From Treponema sp. (GTDB lineage: Bacteria > Spirochaetota > Spirochaetia > Treponematales > Treponemataceae), in NCBI GenBank assembly GCA_017484285.1, contig JAFUTH010000003.1, positions 124,001 to 188,000 on the forward strand: a DNA stretch of 64,000 nucleotides. The letters are read 5' to 3'. The notes beneath the pieces are model-generated. The model ran no database searches, was not told where the DNA came from, and saw only the letters and a program-made list of their open reading frames with translations. Positions 8,723 through 16,125 of the stretch are shown piece by piece. How positions within the stretch are numbered: the first letter of the stretch is position 1; each line of letters opens with the position of its first letter. The translations under genes were made by a program, and so were the position numbers.

Positions 8723-8783
8723 ACCTATCAAACCGATAGGTAGAATATAAAACGACTATATCTATCTTCACTTTTTCTGTCAA
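8723..8783 (-). promoter_or_regulatory. Promoter and operator of the yezD-metK-importer-reductase operon
   Basis: On the minus strand a near-consensus promoter has -35 TTGACA (8783-8778), a 17-bp spacer and -10 TATAGT (8760-8755). A perfect 19-bp palindrome, ACCTATCAAACCGATAGGT (8723-8741), lies just downstream of the predicted start, where a bound repressor would block initiation or escape. It is one of eight ACCTA-N9-TAGGT sites in the island. Confidence 0.8.
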
Positions 8784-8825
8784 GCGATTTTTTTTAGAAA
8801 TTTTTCAAAAAAAATATCCTACAAA

Positions 8826-8859
8826 ACCTATTGACTAAATAGGTTAATCTCTGTACAGT
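8826..8859 (+). promoter_or_regulatory. Promoter with overlapping operator, first plus-strand sulfur operon
   Basis: The promoter is -35 TTGACT (8831-8836), a 17-bp spacer and -10 TACAGT (8854-8859). The 19-bp palindrome ACCTATTGACTAAATAGGT (8826-8844) covers the -35 box, and one further A/T on each side extends the symmetry. The layout predicts repression by a dimer, probably an Rrf2-family regulator. Confidence 0.85.
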
Positions 8860-8907
8860 CGTCGCATATTTGTTTGTAAGCAAAAATCTACCCACAAGGA
8901 GGTCACA

Positions 8908-8985
8908 ATGAGAGCGAATCACAATGCAATCAGTTTCGGTCAGTGCTTGACCGATTTGTGCGCTTGTTGTTGTTGCATCAAGTAA
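8908..8985 (+). CDS. Cys-rich leader peptide, copy 1 (25 residues)
   Basis: ATG 8908 follows a perfect AAGGAGGT ribosome site (8896-8903) at normal spacing. The 25-residue peptide ends in QCLTDLCACCCCIK and has six cysteines, four in a row. It sits between a sulfur-regulated promoter and an intrinsic terminator, ahead of sulfur-uptake genes. That is the layout of amino-acid attenuation, where stalling at scarce Cys-tRNA alters termination. Poly-Cys leaders upstream of sulfur genes are known in mycobacteria. A role as a functional peptide is possible but less likely. Confidence 0.8.
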   Translation: MRANHNAISFGQCLTDLCACCCCIK

Positions 8986-9037
8986 TCAAAAATAAAACCT
9001 AACCCTAAAAAAAAGTTTATATCTAACAAGTCAACTT

Positions 9038-9073
9038 GAGGATAGCGGAGTTTCTGCTATCCTCATTTTTTTT
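9038..9073 (+). terminator. Intrinsic terminator (attenuator) after leader copy 1
   Basis: The stem GAGGATAGC (9038-9046) pairs with GCTATCCTC (9056-9064) and is followed by A and eight T. It lies 52 bases after the leader stop codon and 31 bases before the first structural gene, so those genes are expressed only when it is bypassed. CAAGT at the leader's Lys-stop codons can pair with ACTTG at the foot of the stem in both copies. No full antiterminator was found by eye. Confidence 0.85.
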
Positions 9074-9104
9074 CAGCTAAAAAATTCATAAGGAAGTAGA
9101 AATT

Positions 9105-10118
9105 ATGAAAAAACAATTCACTTTATTCATAAGTGTTCTTGCGTTCCTCTTTGCCATATCAGGCAACGCATGGGCAAAATCAAAAAAAACGGTTCGCATC
9201 GGAAATGTAAACGGTTCTGGCTCATTCAATTATTCAGGGAATATTTCAATTGCAAAAGAATTGGGCTACCTTGAAGAAGAATTTGAAAAAATCGGCTATG
9301 CCGTCGAATACTACGCATTTGAAAACGGTGTGTACGCAAACGAAGCGTTTGTCGCAGGTGACATTGATTTCGCGTTTATCGGCGATGTTCCGGGAATAAC
9401 AGGGCTCGTAAATGGAATCGGTACAACATGGATTGGCATAGACGAAGTGGTCACACCAATTGGCATCGCAGTAAAAAAAGGCTCGCCGATTCGAAAACCG
9501 CAAGACTTTATCGGAAAAACAGTGTCAGTTGCAATCGGTACGAACAATCACTTGCTCTATGCAAACTATTTCCGTGACGCAGGAATCGCTGAAAATCAGT
9601 TTGAGACCGCAAATCTCAATTCAGCAAATGGAAGGGCGGCAGTTATATCGGGAAAGGTTGACGCTGCTATTGGAAATATTATCGACCTTGTGCCATTGGA
9701 GCAAAGCGGACAAATTGACATTATCTTCACCACGGCGGAGCGTCCTGAGTGGCATTCGCAACTGCTCTTAGTCGGACGGACAAAATTCCTCAAATCAAAT
9801 CCAAAGACTGGCGTTGCGCTCTTCAAGGCGTTGATTCGTGCCCGCCAAACGGCAATCAAAAATCCCAAAAAGTTTTATGGCGCAATTTCTGCCAACCAAC
9901 TCAAAGACTATCCCGACCAAGCGGAAAAATATTTGAATCCTGACAAAGAATTCAAGAACTACATCGCAAAAATCACGCAGAACAACATCACGCGTGCTCA
10001 AAATTTGCAGGAATTCTTCGTTTCAATCGGCAGGTTTCAGAAAAAAATCGATGTCAGCTCGTTCATCGACACGAGTTATTACGAAAAAGCCTCAAAAGAG
10101 CTCGGTATCACCGAGTAA
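9105..10118 (+). CDS. Periplasmic binding protein, TauA/SsuA (NMT1-like) family, paralog 2
   Basis: The 337-residue protein begins with a Sec signal peptide ending SGNAWA/KS, with no lipobox, so it should be free in the periplasm. The mature part carries RIGNVNGSGS, FAFIGDVPGITG and a C-terminal DTSYYEKASKELG shared with its paralogs. It is first in the first attenuated operon and precedes a radical-SAM gene by 24 bases. No permease or ATPase is linked, so it probably uses the ABC core encoded at 5555-7105. An organosulfur ligand is inferred from family and regulation. Confidence 0.88.
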   Translation: MKKQFTLFISVLAFLFAISGNAWAKSKKTVRIGNVNGSGSFNYSGNISIAKELGYLEEEFEKIGYAVEYYAFENGVYANEAFVAGDIDFAFIGDVPGITGLVNGIGTTWIGIDEVVTPIGIAVKKGSPIRKPQDFIGKTVSVAIGTNNHLLYANYFRDAGIAENQFETANLNSANGRAAVISGKVDAAIGNIIDLVPLEQSGQIDIIFTTAERPEWHSQLLLVGRTKFLKSNPKTGVALFKALIRARQTAIKNPKKFYGAISANQLKDYPDQAEKYLNPDKEFKNYIAKITQNNITRAQNLQEFFVSIGRFQKKIDVSSFIDTSYYEKASKELGITE

Positions 10119-10142
10119 AAAAATAAAAAAAGGAGAAAAAAA

Positions 10143-11357
10143 ATGGCATTAAAACGAGAAGATGCGATAAAGCAAATTCACATTGAAGTAGAAATGGAAA
10201 ACACGGGAATTGATTTTTCCCCTGCGTTGTACTCGACTTTGGATTACACGAAGTATCAGGAGCAAATCCGCTGTCTCTTCGACCACAATTTTAAAAAATT
10301 AGTGGACACGCGGCTTCCCTATGGCTTCACATTCAAATCAAGTGGATTCAGCAACCGTCTTTTGTGGAATCCGACTTCTGCGCTCAAAATCGTAAAAGAA
10401 GGCGAAAAATTCTTTCTCATAAAGGGAAAGGACGGCTCAGAGTTCAACGAGGAAATTGCATTTTTCGAGCGACCTGGCTACTACAATCAGAAAACATCTG
10501 ACGGCAAGGAAATGAGCCGAATCGCACAGGCTCGCACCCCAAAAGGTCGAATTTTCATCGTCTATTCAAATGAATGTTCGCTAAAGGACAAAGGCTTGGA
10601 CTGTCTGTTCTGCAACATCAACGACACGAAACGCCGTTTTGAATCGGTTGATAAAATCGAATGGAAAAATCCCCGCGAAATCGGTGAGGCGGTCGCGGCT
10701 GCATACAAAGAGGGATTCCGCGGATTCAATCTGACTGGCGGCTTTGTCCCCGAACGGCGTGAAGTTGACTATTACATCGATGTCATTGAAGCGGTAAAAG
10801 AAAACTATGACGGAGATGAAGAAAACATTCACGGCATGGCATGTGTCGGTGCGCCACAGGATTTGGGTGTCATCGACCAGTACCGCGAGGCAGGGTATCA
10901 GCATATTGCCACGAATATGGAAGTGTGGGACGAAAATATGTTCAAATACATCTGTCCCGGAAAGGAACAATTCTGTGGTGGACGCGCGAATTGGCTCAAA
11001 ACCTTGCAGCATGAAGTCGATGTGTTTGGTCGCGGAAAAGTGCGCTCGCTTTTTGTCGGCGGTCTTGAAACGAAGACATCGCTGCTTGAAGGAATTGAAA
11101 CGCTCAGTGACATCGGTGTTATCGCCTGTGCGGAAGTGTGGAAACCCTGTATCGGCTCGGCACTGGAAGGTCATCGCTCTCCAGAAACTGAATGGCATAT
11201 CGATGTGCTCGAAAAGACATATCAGATTCACAAAAAGAATGGATTCTCGCTCGATGATTATTACTACACGCTGAATACCGATAATCCACTCTCTCATTTG
11301 TACATGCTCGACGGTCAATCGCTCTCATGGGAAAAACCAACGGCATTTGTTGCATAA
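10143..11357 (+). CDS. Non-canonical radical-SAM enzyme (CX8CX2C), paralog 2
   Basis: The 404-residue protein carries C145-X8-C154-X2-C157 within YSNECSLKDK and CLFCNIND, an unusual spacing for the three cysteines that bind the SAM-ligating [4Fe-4S] cluster. Downstream blocks NLTGGFVPERREVDYYIDV, ATNMEVWDENMFKYICPGK and GSALEGHRSPETEWH are almost identical in paralogs 3 and 4. About 130 N-terminal residues before the motif include SGFSNRLLWN and FLIKGKDGS, perhaps a substrate-recognition domain. AAAGGAG precedes the ATG. It follows a binding-protein gene by 24 bases, the same pairing as in the other three cases, which suggests that each enzyme handles the ligand of its partner. Confidence 0.78.
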   Translation: MALKREDAIKQIHIEVEMENTGIDFSPALYSTLDYTKYQEQIRCLFDHNFKKLVDTRLPYGFTFKSSGFSNRLLWNPTSALKIVKEGEKFFLIKGKDGSEFNEEIAFFERPGYYNQKTSDGKEMSRIAQARTPKGRIFIVYSNECSLKDKGLDCLFCNINDTKRRFESVDKIEWKNPREIGEAVAAAYKEGFRGFNLTGGFVPERREVDYYIDVIEAVKENYDGDEENIHGMACVGAPQDLGVIDQYREAGYQHIATNMEVWDENMFKYICPGKEQFCGGRANWLKTLQHEVDVFGRGKVRSLFVGGLETKTSLLEGIETLSDIGVIACAEVWKPCIGSALEGHRSPETEWHIDVLEKTYQIHKKNGFSLDDYYYTLNTDNPLSHLYMLDGQSLSWEKPTAFVA

Positions 11358-11391
11358 GCATACATAAAAAGTAAAAGAAGGAAGGTCACTT

Positions 11392-12405
11392 ATGAAAAAA
11401 ACAAAAATAGTTGCACTTACAAGCCTGTTACTCACACTCGCATCAACATCACTTTTCGCAAAACCAAAACAAAAAGTCGTCCGTTTCGGAAGCGCGAATG
11501 GTGAAGGTCGCCCCTACTCCGGACTTTCGGGAGTCGCAATCGCGCACGGATTTTTTGATGAAGAATTCAGCAAAATCGGCTGGAAGGTGGAATATGTCAC
11601 ATTTTCTGGGGGAATCGTGCTGAATGAAGCCCTGCTCGCAAAGGAAATTGACATTGGTGCTCCCGGTGATGTTCCCGCAGTGACGGGATTCAGAAACAAC
11701 ATCGGCGTATCATGGATTGCCACAAATGTTCCCGTTCAGCCACTTTCATTCGCTACACGGAAAGGGTCAGGAATAAAACAGCCAGAAGACTTAATCGGAA
11801 AAAGCATTGGCTTGGCGTTAGGTACAAACGGACAATTTCTTTTTGAAAATTATGTTAAAGAAAACAAATTGCCACGAGAAAAATTAAATATCGTGAATAT
11901 AACTGCCGCAAATTCCCGCGCAGCAGTCATCACAGGCGATATTGATCTTGCGGTCGGAACAAGCGCAGACCTCATTCCACTTACATTACGCGGAGAAGCG
12001 GAAGATTTCTACAATACAACAAAACGCCCCGATTGGTCGGCGCAGACTATAATCACTGCACGAAAAAAATTCCTCAAAGACAATCCAGAGGCAGCAAACG
12101 CATTCTTACGGGCACTTATCCGCGCAAATGCGGAGGTGCGATTGCATCCAGAGGAAAACTATTCTGCACTTTCAGGAAAAACATTCTCAAACGATTCGCC
12201 ACTTGGTCCGCTTCTTTACGATTCAACGCAATACACCGCCACAGTAACCCCTGCTCTGATTGCACGATTTCAGAATCTGCATGATATTTTGCGGGATATT
12301 GGGCGCGTAAAGGGAAATTACGATGTTTCAAAAGATGTGGATAACTCGTACTACGAAAAAGCGCTTAAACAACTCAAAGCAGAAGGGTACAAACTGCCCG
12401 ATTAA
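11392..12405 (+). CDS. Periplasmic binding protein, TauA/SsuA (NMT1-like) family, paralog 3
   Basis: The 337-residue protein has a signal peptide ending SLFA/KP, the N-terminal motif RFGSANGEGR and the loop IDIGAPGDVPAVTG. It is the only one of the five binding proteins not followed directly by a radical-SAM gene; the second promoter begins 18 bases after its stop. It is the last gene of the first attenuated operon. The ligand is unknown. It may share the neighbouring radical-SAM enzyme or serve a compound that needs none. Confidence 0.88.
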   Translation: MKKTKIVALTSLLLTLASTSLFAKPKQKVVRFGSANGEGRPYSGLSGVAIAHGFFDEEFSKIGWKVEYVTFSGGIVLNEALLAKEIDIGAPGDVPAVTGFRNNIGVSWIATNVPVQPLSFATRKGSGIKQPEDLIGKSIGLALGTNGQFLFENYVKENKLPREKLNIVNITAANSRAAVITGDIDLAVGTSADLIPLTLRGEAEDFYNTTKRPDWSAQTIITARKKFLKDNPEAANAFLRALIRANAEVRLHPEENYSALSGKTFSNDSPLGPLLYDSTQYTATVTPALIARFQNLHDILRDIGRVKGNYDVSKDVDNSYYEKALKQLKAEGYKLPD

Positions 12406-12423
12406 AACAAAATTCCCTATTAA

Positions 12424-12457
12424 ACCTATTGACTAAATAGGTAATTATCGCTACAGT
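12424..12457 (+). promoter_or_regulatory. Promoter with overlapping operator, second plus-strand sulfur operon
   Basis: The promoter is -35 TTGACT (12429-12434), a 17-bp spacer and -10 TACAGT (12452-12457). The palindrome ACCTATTGACTAAATAGGT (12424-12442) is identical to the one at 8826-8844, while the spacer sequence differs. It starts the operon that runs to mtnN. Confidence 0.85.
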
Positions 12458-12506
12458 ATGTGTATCAGTTGCTTGCAAGCAAAAATCTACCCACAAGGAG
12501 GTCACA

Positions 12507-12581
12507 ATGAGAGCGAATCACAATGCAATCAGTTTCGGTCAGTGCTTGACCGATTTGTGCGCTTGCTGTTGCAGCAAGTAA
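12507..12581 (+). CDS. Cys-rich leader peptide, copy 2 (24 residues)
   Basis: The first 22 residues are identical to copy 1. The end reads QCLTDLCACCCSK, so the run has three cysteines instead of four and five in all. The same AAGGAGGT ribosome site precedes ATG 12507. A terminator follows at 12634-12670. Shortening of the Cys run may tune the response of this operon relative to the first. Confidence 0.8.
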   Translation: MRANHNAISFGQCLTDLCACCCSK

Positions 12582-12633
12582 TCAAAACAAAACCTAACCC
12601 TAAAAAAAAAGTTTATATCTAACAAGTCAACTT

Positions 12634-12670
12634 GAGGATAGTGGAGTTTCTGCTATCCTCATTTTTTTTT
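12634..12670 (+). terminator. Intrinsic terminator (attenuator) after leader copy 2
   Basis: GAGGATAGT pairs with GCTATCCTC (12652-12660), with one G-U pair, and is followed by A and nine T. The binding-protein gene starts 28 bases later, so transcription of the operon depends on read-through. Confidence 0.85.
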
Positions 12671-12698
12671 CAGCTAAAAAAAGTAAGGAATTACACAT

Positions 12699-13724
12699 AT
12701 GAAAAAAAATAAAATCATCGCGCTCCTTGCACTTTCAGTGCTTGTTGCAGGCGCGGCACATGCGAAGGCAAAAGAGAAATTGTTTCGTCTTGGAGCGTCA
12801 AATGGCGAAAATGCACGTTTCGGCGGTGCAATAGGTGTAGCGATTGAAACGGGAATTCTTGACGAAGAATTAAAAAAAGTCGGTTACAAAGCTGAATATA
12901 TCGGTTTTGCGAATGGGGTTGCCTCAAACGAAGCAATTCTTGGCGCGGATGTCGATGTCGTTTCCATTGGGGATTTGCCCGGTTTAACAGGATTTTCAAA
13001 CGGAATCGGAAGCATCTGGCTTGCGGACAATGACAAATTCAGCGATGTCGGTATTCTCGTGCGCGATGATGCAAACATCACCAAAATCGAAGATTTCTAC
13101 GGAAAACCAATAGCCGTTAATTTTGGAACCGCGCCACATTTTCAATTTGAACAGTGGATTAAAGATTATGGCGTAGACCGTAGCCAACTTGATATTCAAA
13201 ATCTCACAGCAGTAAACGGAATTCTTGCGCTCAAAACAAAAGATGTTGTGGCGGTTTCTGCGGTGTGGCAACGACTGCTCCCCGTTGAAGAAGCGGGCAA
13301 ATATCATGAATTTTGGACAACGCTTGAACGCCCCGACTTATCAGGACAAACGATGATTGTAGGAAGAAAAAACTTCCTCGATAAAAATGAAAAGGCAGTG
13401 GTCGCATTTTTCAAAGCACTGTATCGAGCACGAGAAGAAATTATCAAAAATCCCGTCAAATGGTATGACATTGTTTCGTCAGGCTATTTGAACAACCAAC
13501 CTGAATTGGGCGAAAAACTATACAACCGTGAGAACGGCAAATTTTATAATTTTGATAATAAAATTTCAGAATCAGAAATCGTAAAGGCACAAAAAGAATA
13601 CGATTTTTTCCTTTCAATCGAACGGTTCAGAACGAAAAAAGATGTTCACAATTTCGTCAACAATTCTTATGCCCAGAAAGCCTACAAAGAACTAAAAGAT
13701 GCAGGCGTTGCAATAACAGACTAA
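12699..13724 (+). CDS. Periplasmic binding protein, TauA/SsuA (NMT1-like) family, paralog 4
   Basis: The 341-residue protein has a signal peptide ending GAAHA/KA, then RLGASNGENARFGG and VDVVSIGDLPGLTG. It opens the second attenuated operon and is followed after 16 bases by radical-SAM paralog 3. The ligand-site segments differ from the other binding proteins (for example GTAPHFQFEQ where others read GTNxHLLY or GTNGQFLF), consistent with a different ligand. Uptake probably goes through the ABC core at 5555-7105. Confidence 0.88.
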   Translation: MKKNKIIALLALSVLVAGAAHAKAKEKLFRLGASNGENARFGGAIGVAIETGILDEELKKVGYKAEYIGFANGVASNEAILGADVDVVSIGDLPGLTGFSNGIGSIWLADNDKFSDVGILVRDDANITKIEDFYGKPIAVNFGTAPHFQFEQWIKDYGVDRSQLDIQNLTAVNGILALKTKDVVAVSAVWQRLLPVEEAGKYHEFWTTLERPDLSGQTMIVGRKNFLDKNEKAVVAFFKALYRAREEIIKNPVKWYDIVSSGYLNNQPELGEKLYNRENGKFYNFDNKISESEIVKAQKEYDFFLSIERFRTKKDVHNFVNNSYAQKAYKELKDAGVAITD

Positions 13725-13740
13725 AAAAGGAGCAGTAACT

Positions 13741-14958
13741 ATGGCAATAACTCGTTCACAAGGTATAAAAGAAATCAATATTGGCGTTGAGACCTGTAAT
13801 GACGGAATCAGCATCGATGAAAGTTTGTTTGCGAATCTCGATTACGAACACACCTATTTGGAGCAGGTTCGCTCGATGTTTGACAGAAATTTATCGGACT
13901 GGAGAAAAACGAAGCTTCCAGTCGGGTTCAGATTCCTCGATTCTGGATTTTACAACCCGATTTATTTCAATCCAAAGAGCAATTTCAAAATCACGCAAGA
14001 AGGAGACAAATTTTTTCTCGTAAAGGGGAATGGTTCTGACTTCTCCGCGGAAATTGAGATTGAGCACAAACCTGATTTCTACAACAAACAGACATCCGAC
14101 GGCAAAGATATGAGCCGAATCGTCCAGAGCGTTTCCCGTGGCAGACTTTTTATCGCCTACTCAAACGAATGTTCGCTCAAAGACAAAGGTCAGGACTGTC
14201 TTTTCTGCAACATCAACGACACGAGCCGTCGGTTTTGCAAAGTTGACAACATCGAGTGGAAAACACCGAATCAAATCGGCGAATCAGTCGCAGAAGCATA
14301 TCGGGAGGGCTTTATCGGGTTCAACCTTACGGGCGGATTCATTCCCGAACGGCGCGAAGTTGACTATTACATCGATGTGATTGATTCCGTGAAAGAACAT
14401 TCTGATGTTCCGGAAGACCAGATTCACGGATTTGCGTGTATCGGCGCGACTTCTGATTTGAGCATTATCGAAAAATATCGGGAAGCGGGCTATCAGCACA
14501 TCGGAACGAATATGGAAATTTGGGACGAGAACCTTTTCAAATATATTTGCCCGGGAAAAGAGCTGCAATGTGGCGGGCGCAAAAACTGGATAAACGCGCT
14601 CAAACACGAAGTTTCCGTCTTTGGCAAAGGAAAAGTCCGTTCAAATTTCGTCGGCGGTCTTGAGCACAAGGAATCGCTGCTTGAAGGAATCGAAACGCTT
14701 GCAGGTCTCGGCGTTATCGCAGTCGCAACGATTTGGAATCCTCGCATCGGCTCCGCGCTTGAAGGTCATCGCTCGCCAGATTCTGAATGGCATCAGGAAG
14801 TTCAATATCGGATTTATCAGATTCTCAAAAAGAACGGCTACACGCTCGAAGATTTGTACTATGTCAGTGGAGAAAATAATACGGTCGGGCACTATTTTGC
14901 GCTTGACGGCGATGTTCTCCCCTGGGAAAAACCGCTCGAACTGATTAAATCGGCATAA
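13741..14958 (+). CDS. Non-canonical radical-SAM enzyme (CX8CX2C), paralog 3
   Basis: The 405-residue protein has C144-X8-C153-X2-C156 (SNECSLKDK, then CLFCN). NLTGGFIPERREVDYYIDV, GTNMEIWDENLFKYICPGK and GSALEGHRSPDSEWH follow the pattern of paralogs 2 and 4. AAAAGGAG precedes the ATG. It is followed after 10 bases by a PNPOx-like gene and then a short-chain dehydrogenase, accessory genes the other pairs lack, so its product may need further redox processing. Radical-SAM chemistry is likely; the reaction is unknown. Confidence 0.78.
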   Translation: MAITRSQGIKEINIGVETCNDGISIDESLFANLDYEHTYLEQVRSMFDRNLSDWRKTKLPVGFRFLDSGFYNPIYFNPKSNFKITQEGDKFFLVKGNGSDFSAEIEIEHKPDFYNKQTSDGKDMSRIVQSVSRGRLFIAYSNECSLKDKGQDCLFCNINDTSRRFCKVDNIEWKTPNQIGESVAEAYREGFIGFNLTGGFIPERREVDYYIDVIDSVKEHSDVPEDQIHGFACIGATSDLSIIEKYREAGYQHIGTNMEIWDENLFKYICPGKELQCGGRKNWINALKHEVSVFGKGKVRSNFVGGLEHKESLLEGIETLAGLGVIAVATIWNPRIGSALEGHRSPDSEWHQEVQYRIYQILKKNGYTLEDLYYVSGENNTVGHYFALDGDVLPWEKPLELIKSA

Positions 14959-14968
14959 GGAGAAAACT

Positions 14969-15391
14969 ATGGCATGGACAAAAGAAAGTGCGTTTGAATA
15001 CGCAAAAGAAGCAAAATCGGCGGTGTTCGCTTCGCTCTGCACAAAAACAGGCGCGCCGCGAATCCGCTCAGTGGGCGGGTACGGGCTTTCGGACGGGGTA
15101 TTTTACCTCAACACGGCGAAAGATTCCGCAAAGGTTCGGCAGATTCAGAATCGCGCTGATGTGACGATTCTGTTCCAGCACGAAGGACAGGCAGTGCCCA
15201 AAAATGTGACATTTTTCGGGCAGGCATCGCTCCTTTCGGGTGATGAAGCGGAAAAAGCGCGGGAAATCATCAAGGCTCGCCGACCGCAAGCACTTTTTGA
15301 CGACACGAAGGTGATTGTCAAAGTGCAGGTCGAAAAAATCAAGATTCTTGACTTTTCGGAAGACGAGAAAGTTCAGGAAATCGAACTGTAA
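14969..15391 (+). CDS. PNPOx-like flavin/F420-fold protein
   Basis: The 140-residue protein fits the small pyridoxamine-5'-phosphate-oxidase-like split-barrel family (general stress protein 26 type): TKTGAPRIRSVG and GVFYLNTAKDSAKVRQIQNRADVTILF, then KNVTFFGQASLL and a C-terminal beta segment. Such proteins bind FMN, F420 or heme and form dimers. It starts 10 bases after radical-SAM paralog 3 and precedes the dehydrogenase by 12 bases, clearly within the operon. It may be a flavoprotein acting on the sulfur compound or a redox helper; no substrate can be assigned. Confidence 0.75.
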   Translation: MAWTKESAFEYAKEAKSAVFASLCTKTGAPRIRSVGGYGLSDGVFYLNTAKDSAKVRQIQNRADVTILFQHEGQAVPKNVTFFGQASLLSGDEAEKAREIIKARRPQALFDDTKVIVKVQVEKIKILDFSEDEKVQEIEL

Positions 15392-15403
15392 CGGGAGAAA
15401 ATT

Positions 15404-16096
15404 ATGGCAAAAAAACGAGTGTTAATCACAGGCGCGAACAAAGCGCATGGAATCGGCATTGAAACGCTCAGACTGTTCCTTGCGGCGGGCTTTGAGGCGG
15501 TCGTCGTTGCGCGGCACTTCGATGATTTTGAATTCGCTGGCAATCCAAATGTAACGGCGATTGAGCATGACCTTTTTGATTTGGCAGGAATTCCTGAGCT
15601 TGTCAAAAAAGTCGGGCATATCGATGTGCTCGTGAACAATTCTGGAATCAACAATTTTACCAACTACCGCGACTACACGGAAGAACTGGCATCTCGGATT
15701 CTCCGCGTGAATTTTCTCGCTCCGCTTGAACTCACAAAGGCTGTTGTCGCTGACTGGGAAAAAACGGGCTTCGGAAGAATCGTGAATGTTTCTTCAATTG
15801 CGGCAGAAAGGGGAAACCGCGATGTGTTCTATGGCGCAACAAAAGCGGCTCTCACAAATCTTGCAAAAAGCCTGTACCTGCTCGACGGGGACAAAGGCTT
15901 GATAATCAACACGGTGCATCCGGGCGTTGTCACATCAAACTGGTACCCGGAAAATCCCGTGCGAAAAATCATCGTTGAGGAAGCGAAAAAGGCAGACAAA
16001 CTGATTTCGCCAGAAGCGGTCGCAAAAACAATTTTCTGGCTTGGGACAGAAAGCCCTTCATCAATAAACGGTGAAGTCATCCGAGTCGCAGCGTAG
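15404..16096 (+). CDS. Short-chain dehydrogenase/reductase (SDR)
   Basis: The 230-residue protein is a classical NAD(P)-dependent SDR. It has a glycine-rich segment TGANKAHGIG (a slightly stretched TGxxxGxG), NNSG at the end of beta4, and a catalytic serine in NVSSIAAERG followed by YGATK. The proline-glycine segment HPGVVTSNW is also usual. It would oxidise an alcohol or reduce a carbonyl. It lies between the PNPOx-like gene and the fifth binding protein in the sulfur operon, so it may process the carbon skeleton left after C-S cleavage. That role is inference. Confidence 0.85.
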   Translation: MAKKRVLITGANKAHGIGIETLRLFLAAGFEAVVVARHFDDFEFAGNPNVTAIEHDLFDLAGIPELVKKVGHIDVLVNNSGINNFTNYRDYTEELASRILRVNFLAPLELTKAVVADWEKTGFGRIVNVSSIAAERGNRDVFYGATKAALTNLAKSLYLLDGDKGLIINTVHPGVVTSNWYPENPVRKIIVEEAKKADKLISPEAVAKTIFWLGTESPSSINGEVIRVAA

Positions 16097-16125
16097 TGCG
16101 AAAAATCTAAAAAACAGGAGAAAAT

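Larger units (their letters stand above)
8874..9084 (+). repeat. Duplicated control region, copy 1
   Basis: About 210 bp from upstream of the leader ribosome site through the terminator T-run is nearly identical to 12473-12682. Identity extends through non-coding parts, so this is a recent block duplication of the whole regulatory module, while the binding-protein genes that follow are clearly divergent. Confidence 0.9.
12473..12682 (+). repeat. Duplicated control region, copy 2
   Basis: Nearly identical to 8874-9084. Differences include loss of two leader codons' worth of changes at the Cys run (CCCCIK becomes CCCSK) and a C-to-T change in the terminator stem that keeps pairing as a G-U wobble. 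Retention of the stem argues for function. Confidence 0.9.

Noticed and set aside
8615-8748. SAM riboswitch in the metK leader
   Set aside because: No SAM-I/II/III core or terminator pairing was recognisable. Control by the palindromic operator explains the region better.
8908-8985. Cys-rich peptide as a RiPP precursor modified by the radical-SAM enzymes
   Set aside because: Short, no leader-core layout or export gene, and placed between promoter and terminator. The radical-SAM genes lack SPASM or RRE-like regions as far as I can see.
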